Translations under genes and position numbers: made by a program
In this document: positions 17,729 through 26,108 of the stretch, in pieces
Layout: each line of letters begins with the position of its first letter
How positions within the stretch are numbered: position 1 is the first letter of the stretch
The notes under the pieces: generated by a model
Told to the model about the DNA's origin: nothing
Seen by the model: the letters and a program-made list of their open reading frames with translations, nothing else
The model's database searches: none
Source of the DNA: Nitrospira_D sp019636945
Lineage (GTDB): Bacteria > Nitrospirota > Nitrospiria > Nitrospirales > Nitrospiraceae
Assembly: GCF_047338595.1 (NCBI RefSeq)
Contig: NZ_JBLFBO010000001.1
Span: 1-64,000 of the forward strand
DNA: 64,000 nucleotides
Direction: 5' to 3'

Positions 17729-18021
17729 AACTGCCTCCTCTTTTCCAGAGACCGGAGACGCCGAGTGAGAAATGCGGTAATAATAAAGCCATCCTCGGTG
17801 TGTTCACGATACACCACCACGAGATATTTTCCATTTTCCACTTCACGAACGGCTAACAATTCTCCTTCCCCTCCAAGCAGGATCCTCTGGGGATGTGACA
17901 CGGTCTCCACGACCATAGAACGCAACGAGGCCAGCTCACAATGCTCTTCCTCGATGTGGGCCCATCGTTCATCCGTGAGCCGAATGGGAATACCGTTCTT
18001 AGAAACAGCGCAGTCGATCAT
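17719..18021 (-). CDS. small PBECR/DUF4258-like putative nuclease
   Basis: 100 aa beginning with IPIRLTDERWAHIEEEHCEL and ending with GKYLVVVYREHTEDGFIITAFLTRR. This pattern (an early H-x3-H, a P-x-x-I strand, then V-V-Y...iiTAY) is that of small RelE/barnase-like putative nucleases encoded beside DUF2283. Candidate catalytic residues are H22, the E/H cluster after it, and the late R/T/R. It overlaps the DUF2283 gene and likely forms the toxin half. Family assignment is by pattern recognition only. Confidence 0.65.
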   Translation of the reverse strand: MIDCAVSKNGIPIRLTDERWAHIEEEHCELASLRSMVVETVSHPQRILLGGEGELLAVREVENGKYLVVVYREHTEDGFIITAFLTRRLRSLEKRRQLWP

Positions 18022-18057
18022 ACCACCCCAGTATCGTATTCGCTAATTGGCGACTCC

Positions 18058-20376
18058 TTACGGACCAACCGGTGGCTGATACAGATATCTCTGGAACCCA
18101 ACGAAAACCTTTCCAATCTCTTCTGGCTGGCCTAGGTCGGCCACCGCATCGGCAATGGCGCCATGATACTTGAGTCGCAAGAGCGGCGAAAGCTTGTCCT
18201 GAGACAGCTCCTCCACCCCCACTCTGACGTATTGTGCGAGCACGAAGTCGAGAAACGCCTGCTGCTTGCTGTTGAAGTGCGTACTGATCTCCACCTTGGC
18301 TCTCGCAGCCCGTTCTTCTCGGGTGAGCGGGGCCATCGCATAGGCTACATGGGCGAGCACGTCGAACAGGTCGCTGTTCTCCGCATCGATGATGCGTTGC
18401 ATCTCCGTCATCTGCTCGGCGCCGAATCCCTTCTCAGCCAAACCCTGTAGCAGCTTGGCTCGCGTCTCCGGCACGCTCCAGATGGTGCGGAGTTCCGCCT
18501 CATTGCGGAAAAACTCAGGCAGTTTGCCGAAGAGCAGTTCGAGGAACTGCTGTGCCGACATCGGCGTGCCGTCAGGATGCCAGAAGGTCGTCACCATCAT
18601 GTGCTGAATGGTCCGGGCCTTGCCATCAGCCAGCTTCACCTTAATTCGCGTCCGCTTCACATACTCAGCAGTCTCTTCGCGGACACGATCGACCAACGGT
18701 GGTGATGGGACGACCGACTTCCGTTCCGCCTTAGGCTCCGGCTCAATCGGCTCGCCGTCCCACTCGGGATCGCTGAAGTGATGATGGGCCTTCACGAAAT
18801 CATAGATCGTAAAGTAGTCCTTCCCGTCATAAAGCCGCGTCCCTCGCCCGATGATTTGTTTGAACTCGATCATGGAGTTGATCGGGCGCATGAGGACGAT
18901 ATTACGAATGTTGCGAGCATCCACACCGGTCGAGAGCTTTTGGGAGGTGGTCAGGATCGTCGGGATGGTCTTTTCGTTGTCCTGAAAGTCCCGAAGATAT
19001 TGTTCCCCCAGTTCACCGTCGTTGGCCGTCACCCGCTGGCAATAGTTGGGGTCCGTGCTCGTCTTCATCTGGTTGATGAGGTCGCGCACAGCCAGGGCGT
19101 GATCCTGCGTGGCGCAGAAGACCAGCGTCTTCTCCTGCTGATTGATCTGGCTCATGAAGATCTCGACACGCTTCTTCTCGCGTTCCTTGATCTCGATAAT
19201 CTTATTGAAGTCGCCCTCCTGGTAGCGCTTCTTCGCCTCGATCTCGCCTTCGATAAGCTGATCATCCGGTGTATAGACATACTCGTCGAGCGTTGTGGAG
19301 ATCTGCTTGACCTTGAACGGCGTCAGGAAGCCGTCGTTGATGCCGTCCTTGAGGGAATAGACATAGACCGGCTCGCCGAAATAGGCGTAGGTGTCCACGT
19401 TGTCTTTGCGCTTGGGTGTGGCTGTCAGCCCGAGCTGCACGGCGGGAGCGAAGTAGTTGAGGATATCCCGCCAGTTGCTCTCATCATTAGCTCCGCCTCG
19501 ATGGCACTCATCGATGACGATGAAGTCGAAGAAGTCCGGCGGATACTCCCCGAAATAGGGTGTCTCTCCTGGACCGCTCATGAAAGTCTGAAAAATGGTG
19601 AAGAACAGACTGCCGTTCTTTGGCACTTTGCCCTTCTTCCGAATATCATCCGGCTCAATCCGCACCAGCGCGTCCTCCAGAAAGGCGGAGAAGGCGTTGT
19701 AGGCCTGATTCGCCAGAATATTCCGGTCGGCCAGGAATAGAATACGTGGACGCCGTGTGGGCTCGCGACTCAAGTTCCAGCGGCTGTGAAAGAGCTTCCA
19801 GGCAATCTGAAAGGCGATGAAGGTCTTGCCAGTACCAGTGGCGAGAGTGAGCAGGATGCGCGGCTTATCCTCGGCCATAGCCTGCATCACGCGCTCAACC
19901 GCAATGTCCTGATAGTAGCGGCTGGGGTGTGACCCGCCCTTGTCCTCGAAGGGGACAGCGGAAAAGCGGTCTCGCCAGGCATCCTGTTTAGCAAAGGTCC
20001 GTTTCCAGAGGTCATCCGGACTGGGGTACTGTGGCCACTCGCCTTCCTGTCCCGTCTCCATGTCGATGCCGTAGAGCCCTTGCCCGTTGGTGGAATAGGT
20101 GAAGCGGACGGCAAGCTTCCCGGCATACTGTTTCGCCTGGGCGACACCTTCCGTCAGTTCCTCGTCCCAAGCCTTGGCTTCAATGACGGCGAGCTTGGTG
20201 TTGCGATAGACAAGTACATAATCGGCGATGAGCGGCTTCGCGCGCCGTCCCAAGCCCTCTATGCGACCGAGTGTGATGGGATATTCGCGGAGAATGCGGC
20301 TGCCCTCGACAACACCCCAACCAGCCGCCTTGAGAGCGGGATCGATGTGCTCGGCTCTGGTTTCGGCCTCGTTCAT
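18058..20376 (-). CDS. hsdR: type I restriction enzyme R subunit (HsdR)
   Basis: Motor and nuclease subunit of a type I restriction system (772 aa). The N-terminal PD-(D/E)xK nuclease shows D52 and E66-A-K68 (VIEAKAW). The SF2 translocase has Walker A ATGTGKT (179-185), DECHRGG in motif II, a TATPKR motif and motif VI IGRGTRL. The C-terminal helical domain contacts HsdM. The ATG overlaps the stop of the Doc gene by 4 bp, so hsdR is translated from the same transcript as hsdM, hsdS, the HTH gene and doc. No frameshift is seen, so the subunit looks functional. Confidence 0.95.
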   Translation of the reverse strand: MNEAETRAEHIDPALKAAGWGVVEGSRILREYPITLGRIEGLGRRAKPLIADYVLVYRNTKLAVIEAKAWDEELTEGVAQAKQYAGKLAVRFTYSTNGQGLYGIDMETGQEGEWPQYPSPDDLWKRTFAKQDAWRDRFSAVPFEDKGGSHPSRYYQDIAVERVMQAMAEDKPRILLTLATGTGKTFIAFQIAWKLFHSRWNLSREPTRRPRILFLADRNILANQAYNAFSAFLEDALVRIEPDDIRKKGKVPKNGSLFFTIFQTFMSGPGETPYFGEYPPDFFDFIVIDECHRGGANDESNWRDILNYFAPAVQLGLTATPKRKDNVDTYAYFGEPVYVYSLKDGINDGFLTPFKVKQISTTLDEYVYTPDDQLIEGEIEAKKRYQEGDFNKIIEIKEREKKRVEIFMSQINQQEKTLVFCATQDHALAVRDLINQMKTSTDPNYCQRVTANDGELGEQYLRDFQDNEKTIPTILTTSQKLSTGVDARNIRNIVLMRPINSMIEFKQIIGRGTRLYDGKDYFTIYDFVKAHHHFSDPEWDGEPIEPEPKAERKSVVPSPPLVDRVREETAEYVKRTRIKVKLADGKARTIQHMMVTTFWHPDGTPMSAQQFLELLFGKLPEFFRNEAELRTIWSVPETRAKLLQGLAEKGFGAEQMTEMQRIIDAENSDLFDVLAHVAYAMAPLTREERAARAKVEISTHFNSKQQAFLDFVLAQYVRVGVEELSQDKLSPLLRLKYHGAIADAVADLGQPEEIGKVFVGFQRYLYQPPVGP

Positions 20377-20822
20377 AGCGTGTCGTTCCCACCACTAATG
20401 GCGTGGAAAATTTTCAACTTCAACGCTTCATTGTCTTCATTGCCGCTGAGTACAGCATCCATCCATTCTCCAAGCAATTCCTTGGAGATGTTGCCGGCAG
20501 CCACGTGGTAGCTGATATTTTCGGACTCACGAATGAAGGCGTTGACGCTGCGCAGATACCCGTTCAAGAGGAGCATCTGGGCGCATAAAGTAATGGCGAT
20601 ACGTTTATTGCCATCCTCAAAACAATGAAACTTGCAGGCACAGAAAAACAAATGTGTGAGCTTGGCATCGAACGTAGGATAGTAGTCATCATTCTGGATA
20701 TGCTGAAGCACCGCATCGAGCTTACCAATATCCAGTTGACCTAACGATCCGCCGCCGCTGACCTCCACGGTTTTTCCGTGAATCTCAATCGCTTGTTCGA
20801 CAGTCACATACACCCAGGCCAT
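20373..20822 (-). CDS. Fic/Doc-family protein (death-on-curing type)
   Basis: 149 aa with the Fic core HCFEDGNKR (residues 66-74), all catalytic positions intact: H66, D70, N72, K73, R74. Doc-type enzymes phosphorylate EF-Tu, whereas the HPFxxGNGR Fic type AMPylates; the D-G-N-K form points to Doc. It starts one base into the stop of the upstream HTH gene (TAATG) and overlaps hsdR by 4 bp. No classical Phd antitoxin is adjacent, so the HTH protein may be its partner. Being embedded in a restriction operon is notable. Confidence 0.88.
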   Translation of the reverse strand: MAWVYVTVEQAIEIHGKTVEVSGGGSLGQLDIGKLDAVLQHIQNDDYYPTFDAKLTHLFFCACKFHCFEDGNKRIAITLCAQMLLLNGYLRSVNAFIRESENISYHVAAGNISKELLGEWMDAVLSGNEDNEALKLKIFHAISGGNDTL

Positions 20823-21847
20823 TATTCTCGTTCTTTAAGACGCTTCATCACGTCCTTCGCCTCTTCCAGACGCTCGGCTAGCTCTTTGCTCTTCTCACCA
20901 AGAAACCGCTCAAACTCATCACGCTGGAGCGGAGTGACATACTCCTGAAGCTGCAGGTGCAAGGCGTCGCGGAATGCCAGATCGCGGCTAGCCATTTTAT
21001 TCCGTACCTTTTCAATCAATGGCCTCCAGTGCGCTTGCTTTTCAAAAGTGGCGAAGAGGTCATCCACCTCCCAGGAGGTAAGTGTGCGCCCTTTAGTTTT
21101 GCAATTCTGAACGAGCACATCGGCAAAACCAGCTTCGTACGATGCAATGACATCCAGCACCTCCGAATAAAACGTGTCACGGACATTGGCGCGTTTATCC
21201 AGACGCAGCACTCGGCGATAAACCTGCGCTTTCTCACGAAAGATGCTCACGTAGATCTTGTCCGTGTAGAGGGCATACTTGAAATTCCCCATGTCAACGC
21301 AATCCTTCAGCGCATCCGTGAACTGCTTACGATAGTTCTCCTCAATGAACGCTGATTGGATAAAATCTTCATCACGCTGATTGATGTACTTCGTCCCGCC
21401 ACCGGTACGCCGGTTGATCGTGTCGATGACGATGTCCAGAATGGCCTTGCGCAACAATCCTGCCCGCTCGGATTCCGTCATGAGCATGGCGAGATTGAGG
21501 AAGGCTCGAAAATCAAGCACTCCCAGCCGGACCGTCTTTGTGGTGATCCCGAAATGTGTTTCGGGATCACCTACCTCTTGAATCGATATCTTCAATGATT
21601 TCAGTCTGTTACCCGTCACCACCTCATACCCGTTTCTGGCCAGTTCTTCGGCATTCTGCTCCAAGTAATTTTCCACTGTGCGGAGCGTCACCTCGAAAAA
21701 CGCCGCCACCTGCTCCTTGAGGACGACCGTCTTGCCCTCGAACGGGATACCACGGAGGCCCGCCGCCTTCTCAATTTCTGCGAGGGCATAGGGATTGTTC
21801 AGGATATTCTGTCGATCCACCGCCGAATTGGTTAGGTCTTTGCTCAT
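20822..21847 (-). CDS. RhuM-like putative DNA-binding protein within the RM operon
   Basis: 341 aa. The N-terminal part (about 30-80) has the look of an HTH/recognition domain: GKTVVLKEQVAAFFEVTLRT followed by VENYLEQNAEEL, reminiscent of RhuM-type proteins. The middle (about 110-220) is mixed with FRAFLNLAM and NQRDEDFIQSAF; the C-terminus is strongly helical and charged (EKSKELAERLEEAKDVMKRL), likely coiled coil. It is encoded between hsdS and doc and coupled to doc by TAATG. Role unknown; candidates are antitoxin or regulator of Doc. Confidence 0.65.
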   Translation of the reverse strand: MSKDLTNSAVDRQNILNNPYALAEIEKAAGLRGIPFEGKTVVLKEQVAAFFEVTLRTVENYLEQNAEELARNGYEVVTGNRLKSLKISIQEVGDPETHFGITTKTVRLGVLDFRAFLNLAMLMTESERAGLLRKAILDIVIDTINRRTGGGTKYINQRDEDFIQSAFIEENYRKQFTDALKDCVDMGNFKYALYTDKIYVSIFREKAQVYRRVLRLDKRANVRDTFYSEVLDVIASYEAGFADVLVQNCKTKGRTLTSWEVDDLFATFEKQAHWRPLIEKVRNKMASRDLAFRDALHLQLQEYVTPLQRDEFERFLGEKSKELAERLEEAKDVMKRLKERE

Positions 21848-21857
21848 AGGATGATTC

Positions 21858-23072
21858 CTACAATTCTCCGCTAAACGCCTGGTGCAGCAGCGACTTCCTC
21901 AACTCGCCCAGCGCAGCGAGCTTTTGCTGGTAGATGGATTCGAGGCGTTGGGTTTCTGCGGCAAGGGCGTCAATTGCTTCGACAGCAGCTTTCTGTCGCT
22001 CGATTGGTGGCAAATAGAAACGCAATTCGCCCAAATCAGTATTGCTCAAATTTGGCATCACCGCCCCACCTGCAAGTTTCTCCAGCCTCTGCTTGCAACC
22101 ATTAGATCGAAGAAATCTGACGAGGTAGCGAGGATCGCATCGACTGGAAGGCTTGATAAAAAAACTCCCAGTTCCACATAACCAACCATCCTCAGCGTCG
22201 GTTACCAATGCACAACGTCCCATTTCACCTCGGCGCCCAATCACAATATCTCCCGTACGCATGATGTAGTTTGAAAGCTGCCGAGCAGTTGTTTTGGACA
22301 CCGTTTTACGAGGATCGGGTTCAATTCCAGTCTCTGTGATGTGGGCTGGATTCACCAGCGGAATTCCATCTTCGACATAATCACTCTTATGGAGCAAAGA
22401 ACCGAACGGACCAGTCAAGACTCCGCCTGTCGCTTCGCTTAGCGTTGTCTCCACCCACCCTTTCCCCCGCTGAGTGAAGACTGATTGCAGGTGGCTTTCA
22501 AAGAGGGCGCGGGCGTTGCGGAGGTTCTGTTCGGCGTTGGCCGTGGCGGTAGCGAGGGCGTCAAACGCTTCGTCGAGGATGCCGACGATGCGGCGCTGTT
22601 CGGGAAGCGCCGTTGGGTAACTGACTAAAAACCTATCAGCCAAGACCGAACGCGCAAGTTCAGTTTGACCTCCGCACCCCTCGCCAGCCTCTTTAATCGC
22701 ATCTTCGATGACAACGAGCATGTAGCCAAAAAAGTCTATGTGAAACATCCCCGGCTTTGGACGGACGATGGTCACGTGAGAATCGACCGTGGTCGGCTCA
22801 TCTGGCTCTTCACGGACCTGAGCAACACGACCAAGTGTGCCTGTGCCAGTTGAATTCACCAGCACGTCGCCAACACGAACAAATCGTTCCTTACTAACAA
22901 TCTTGGCTTTGGCATCGTGCCGCCTCGATGGCTCGTAATTCACCGTGTGATCGCGGACACATTTCTGATTAAGGACGCAAACACCACCATCATTGAGATA
23001 TTTTGGCGAGATGCCTCGGTTGAGGAAGTCGCAGACATCACCAAGCTTTTGTTGTTTCCAGCCTGTCCTCAC
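21858..23072 (-). CDS. hsdS: type I restriction specificity subunit (HsdS)
   Basis: DNA-recognition subunit of 404 aa with two target-recognition domains, each followed by a conserved helix. The first half starts GWKQQKLGDVCDF and ends with the helix around PEQRRIVGILDEAFDAL. The second starts KGWVETTLSEATGG and ends PPIERQKAAVEAIDALAAE. The GTG start overlaps the hsdM stop by 4 bp (GTGA). TRDs vary by recombination, so sequence specificity cannot be read. Confidence 0.93.
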   Translation of the reverse strand: MRTGWKQQKLGDVCDFLNRGISPKYLNDGGVCVLNQKCVRDHTVNYEPSRRHDAKAKIVSKERFVRVGDVLVNSTGTGTLGRVAQVREEPDEPTTVDSHVTIVRPKPGMFHIDFFGYMLVVIEDAIKEAGEGCGGQTELARSVLADRFLVSYPTALPEQRRIVGILDEAFDALATATANAEQNLRNARALFESHLQSVFTQRGKGWVETTLSEATGGVLTGPFGSLLHKSDYVEDGIPLVNPAHITETGIEPDPRKTVSKTTARQLSNYIMRTGDIVIGRRGEMGRCALVTDAEDGWLCGTGSFFIKPSSRCDPRYLVRFLRSNGCKQRLEKLAGGAVMPNLSNTDLGELRFYLPPIERQKAAVEAIDALAAETQRLESIYQQKLAALGELRKSLLHQAFSGEL

Positions 23073-24547
23073 AGAAGCCCTCTGATCGTTTTCAACACCT
23101 CCGCGCTCTCGGCGTCCAGCGCGGCGATCTCATCCATGATCTCCTGCGGGCTCCGGTGCGTGACGACTTCTCCACCGTTGGGATTCTTCACGGAGAGATC
23201 GAACGTCGTTTGGTCTATGGTCTTCGCATCCACGGTCCAAGACTTGGGCGAGTCGGCGAAGGTCTTTTGGAGTTTGATGAATTCTTTCAGATCATCATCG
23301 TTGAGCGGGTTGGTCTTGCCGAGGTTGCGGCCCGGGTCGAGCTGGTAGTACCAGATCTTTCCGGCCTGCCCTGAGCCTGGTCGAAGGGTGGGCGCACCCT
23401 TCTCGAAAAACAGCACCACCGTCTTCACGCCCGCGCCCTGGAAGGTGCCGCCGGGACAATCGAGCACGGTGTGTAGATTGCAGCTTTCCAGCAGCAACTT
23501 ACGGAGACTCACGGAGGCGTTGTCGGTGTTGGAGAGAAACGTATTCTTAATGACGACGCCGCCGCGCCCGCCCGCCTTGAGGCTCTTGATGAAGTGCTGA
23601 AGAAAGAGAAACGCCGTCTCGCCGGTGCGAATAGGAAAGTTCTGCTGCACTTCCTTCCGCTCCTTGCCACCGAACGGCGGATTGGCCAGGACGACCTCAT
23701 ACCGGTCTTTCTCCTGAATGTCAGCCAGGTTTTCCGTGAGTGTGTTGGTGTGGATGATGTTCGGCGCCTCGATGCCGTGCAGGATCATATTCATGATCGC
23801 AATGACATAGGCGAGGGACTTCTTTTCCTTCCCGAAGAACGTCCTCTCTTGCAGCGTCTTGAGATCCTTCGTCGACAGATCGCCCTTGGCGGTCAGATAG
23901 TCGAATGCTTCGCACAAAAACCCTGCCGAGCCACAGGCGCCGTCATAGATGCGGTCGCCGATCCTTGGCTTCACCACCTGCACCATGGCTCGAATGAGCG
24001 GGCGCGGGGTGTAATACTCGCCGCCGTTGCGGCCGGCGTTGCCCATGTTCTTGATCTTCGCTTCATAGAGATGCGAGAGTTCGTGTTTCTCCTTCTGCGA
24101 GCGGAAGCGCAGCTCGTCGATGTGGTCGATGATCTCGCGCAGGTTGTAGCCGCTCGAAATCTTATTTTTAATCTCGCCAAAGATTTCGCCGATCTTGTAC
24201 TCGATGGTGTTCGGCCCGCTGGCCTTCTGCTTGAAGCTATGCAGGTAGGGAAACAGCTTCAGATTAACGAACTCGGTGAGGTCACTGCCTGTGAGGGCGA
24301 CATTGTGATCCAGCTGGCCATCCTTGCCCTTCGGCGCGGCCCAGCTTTCCCAGCGGTAGGGCTTATCGAGGATGAAGCTGTAGCGTTTCCCCTCCAGTCT
24401 GGCTTCGTCGGCCTTGTCCTGCTCCAGCGCGTCGAGATATTTCAGGAACAAGAGCCAGGAGGTCTGCTCGGTATAGTCCAGCTCCGTCGTGCAGCCAGCT
24501 TCCTTCCGGAGCACGTCATCGATGTTTCTAAAGGCTTGTTCGAACAT
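23069..24547 (-). CDS. hsdM: type I DNA methyltransferase subunit (HsdM)
   Basis: N6-adenine methyltransferase (492 aa from the ATG at 24547; an in-frame TTG lies 18 bp upstream). The N-terminal HsdM helical domain is followed by the SAM site GGEYYTPRP...DGACGSAGFL and catalytic NPPFGG (about residue 289). The ATG is preceded by GGAG at a good distance. Residues about 387-395 (LRPGSGQAG) interrupt an otherwise conserved segment and are encoded by a dispersed repeat (23364-23388), an in-frame insertion. It is the first gene of the RM operon. Confidence 0.93.
   Translation of the reverse strand: MFEQAFRNIDDVLRKEAGCTTELDYTEQTSWLLFLKYLDALEQDKADEARLEGKRYSFILDKPYRWESWAAPKGKDGQLDHNVALTGSDLTEFVNLKLFPYLHSFKQKASGPNTIEYKIGEIFGEIKNKISSGYNLREIIDHIDELRFRSQKEKHELSHLYEAKIKNMGNAGRNGGEYYTPRPLIRAMVQVVKPRIGDRIYDGACGSAGFLCEAFDYLTAKGDLSTKDLKTLQERTFFGKEKKSLAYVIAIMNMILHGIEAPNIIHTNTLTENLADIQEKDRYEVVLANPPFGGKERKEVQQNFPIRTGETAFLFLQHFIKSLKAGGRGGVVIKNTFLSNTDNASVSLRKLLLESCNLHTVLDCPGGTFQGAGVKTVVLFFEKGAPTLRPGSGQAGKIWYYQLDPGRNLGKTNPLNDDDLKEFIKLQKTFADSPKSWTVDAKTIDQTTFDLSVKNPNGGEVVTHRSPQEIMDEIAALDAESAEVLKTIRGLL
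23364..23388. repeat. short dispersed repeat (family E) inserted in frame in hsdM
   Basis: The segment contains CCTGCCCTGAGCCTGGTCG followed by AAGGGTGG. The CTGAGC-x-TG-x-CGAAG core is a small interspersed repeat; a second version (GCTGAGCTTGCCGAAGCGC) is at 46504-46536. Read as protein it gives LRPGSGQAG between conserved HsdM segments FFEKGAPT and KIWYYQL. Confidence 0.65.
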
Positions 24548-24690
24548 GCGGGCATCTCCAGGCAACTGTAGAGAAATCAGCGAGAAAGCTTACTCGTTTT
24601 TCTTCAAAGAAACTATGCCCCTATTGGAACCCAGTGCTGCCCTTCGCCAGTTTCGAGATGAGAAGGGCAGGGAGGAGACCTGTAGCATTT

Positions 24691-24706
24691 TAACGTTATA
24701 ATGTTA
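24691..24706. promoter_or_regulatory. near-palindromic operator and -10 of the CopG/RelE pair
   Basis: TAACGTTATAATGTTA is palindromic apart from one mismatched pair and includes TATAAT (24697-24702), a perfect -10. It lies 32 bp before the antitoxin ATG, the usual site for autorepression by a ribbon-helix-helix protein. No good -35 is visible. Confidence 0.6.
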
Positions 24707-24737
24707 CAATGTTTAATCGTCATACGGGAGGAGCGTC

Positions 24738-24968
24738 ATGCCATCGGACACGCGCACAACAATCTATCTAAAGCCGAAAGTCTATCGAGCCCTCAAGGTC
24801 AAAGCCGCCACTACAGACCGGTCCGTCTCGGACTTGGTCAATGCCGCCGTGCTAGAGTCTCTACGAGAGGATGCCCTGGACCTGGAGGCGTTTGAACGCC
24901 GGGCAAAAGAACCGTCGCGTCCATTCGAGAAGCTGCTCGAGGAGTTGAAACGTGACGGGACCTTATAG
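24738..24968 (+). CDS. ribbon-helix-helix (CopG-type) antitoxin
   Basis: 76 aa. The N-terminal strand RTTIYLKPKVYRALK and helix ...RSVSDLVNAAV form a ribbon-helix-helix DNA-binding fold; the C-terminal tail (EAFERRAKEPSRPFEKLLEE) is the toxin-wrapping segment. The ATG follows GGGAGGAG. It overlaps the RelE gene by 17 bp. It should bind the palindrome 32 bp upstream and repress the pair. Confidence 0.88.
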   Translation: MPSDTRTTIYLKPKVYRALKVKAATTDRSVSDLVNAAVLESLREDALDLEAFERRAKEPSRPFEKLLEELKRDGTL

Positions 24969-25215
24969 CCTCGTCATCAAGCGATCCGCCGAAAAAGAGC
25001 TAAAGGCCGTCCCCTCAGGTGACCTCAAACGGGTGGTCGATCGCATTCAAAGCTTGGCCCAACAGCCTCGACCGTCGGGATGTGAAAAACTCTCAGGCGA
25101 GTCCGAACGCTATCGCATTCGGCAAGGTGACTATCGCATTGTCTACGGCATTGACGATACTGCCCATCGTGTCGAGATCGTGAAGGTCGGCCATCGACGC
25201 GAGGTCTACCGATAG
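24952..25215 (+). CDS. RelE/ParE-family toxin
   Basis: 87 aa with the RelE fold: YSLVIKRSAEKELKAVP, LSGESERYRIRQGDYRIVYGI and a C-terminal HRVEIVKVGHRREVY strand. R and Y residues in the last strand are those used by RelE for mRNA cleavage. Second gene of a toxin-antitoxin operon and overlapped by its antitoxin. RelE-type ribosome-dependent endonuclease is the likely activity; ParE-type gyrase inhibition cannot be excluded. Confidence 0.9.
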   Translation: MTGPYSLVIKRSAEKELKAVPSGDLKRVVDRIQSLAQQPRPSGCEKLSGESERYRIRQGDYRIVYGIDDTAHRVEIVKVGHRREVYR

Positions 25216-25274
25216 ATCTTCGAATCTATTCGTGGTTGCTGGTGTATTGAGACCCACATCGAAAGACTATCCGA

Positions 25275-26027
25275 TCACCCGGCGTAGTCGTAAGCCAGGT
25301 CGCGGGAGGGAACCAATCGAATGTTGGTCAGAGTGCCTTGGGTGATGCGTGGAGCGAGTTCCTTCCAGATGTCTTGGCCTAGGTCTTCACCGGTCACGGA
25401 CTTGCGCTGCAGGGCCACCGACAGGTCCTTATGATCGAATTTCGCGATTACTCTGTCCTTGACCAGCTGATCTAATGCCCCGATGTCGGTGACCATACCG
25501 GTCATCGGATCAATCGTGCCTCTCACCGTCACAAAACAATCCCACTCGCGCCCTTCATGCCCTGGTTGGACGGCATTAAAGGAGTAGCGCTTCGTAATCG
25601 TCGCCTTGTTCGGACGATCTCCGGTCGTCACCTCGGCATAGAGATCTTCATCCTCACAGAGCCGAAGGGTATGGAGAGCCCCGATATCTCGTTGAACCGC
25701 AAACTTGTCCCACAGCACATGTGCGAAATTTTCCGAGGTGGGAATGCGATCGTTGAAATAGGCCATATCGAGATTGAGATTCTTGTGGTCGAATTCCTCA
25801 ATCACATCCAACATCACCCGCTTGAGGTCGAACAGATTGACGACCATGCCGTTCGTAGGGTCGATGTCACCAGAAACGCTCAGTTCAATCATGTAGTTAT
25901 GCCCATGAGCCGGCGGATTGTAGCAACGGCCGAAGGCCGCTCGGTTCTTCGCCTCGTCCCATTCCGGTCGGATGTAGCGGTGGGCCGCGGCGAACTCGAT
26001 CCGTTTGGTCAGTAACACAGGGGGCAT
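25275..26027 (-). CDS. tandem two-domain 6-pyruvoyl-tetrahydropterin synthase-like protein
   Basis: 250 aa made of two PTPS/QueD-like halves. The first half (about 1-130) has zinc histidines H16, H41 and H43 (AHGHNY), C35, the FDHKNLN catalytic region and LRLCEDED. The second half (about 145-250) has the repeated pattern MVTDIGALDQLVKDRV and FDHKDLS but lacks the HGH zinc motif. It may make 6-carboxytetrahydropterin or a related pterin. The ATG at 26027 is used because upstream codons are translated repeat DNA. It lies near DUF3501 but in its own transcript end. Confidence 0.82.
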   Translation of the reverse strand: MPPVLLTKRIEFAAAHRYIRPEWDEAKNRAAFGRCYNPPAHGHNYMIELSVSGDIDPTNGMVVNLFDLKRVMLDVIEEFDHKNLNLDMAYFNDRIPTSENFAHVLWDKFAVQRDIGALHTLRLCEDEDLYAEVTTGDRPNKATITKRYSFNAVQPGHEGREWDCFVTVRGTIDPMTGMVTDIGALDQLVKDRVIAKFDHKDLSVALQRKSVTGEDLGQDIWKELAPRITQGTLTNIRLVPSRDLAYDYAG

Positions 26028-26029
26028 AG

Positions 26030-26071
26030 TGTTTGAGTGCTGAGTTGTGAGCGCTGAGTCCTGAGACAACT
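26030..26071. repeat. GAGTGCTGAGT-type repeat (family D)
   Basis: Runs GTTTGAGTGCTGAGTTGTG then AGCGCTGAGTCCTGAGAC. Related words occur at 15600-15660. The longest ORF of the pterin gene extends through it, giving a spurious SALTTQHS-like N-terminus. Confidence 0.55.
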
Positions 26072-26108
26072 AGATGACATCTGCCAAGGATTCAGCCGTC
26101 CGCTCGCC

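Noticed and set aside
23594..24571. 325-aa plus-strand ORF opposite hsdM
   Set aside because: Shadow of hsdM; the HsdM frame carries SAM and NPPF motifs.
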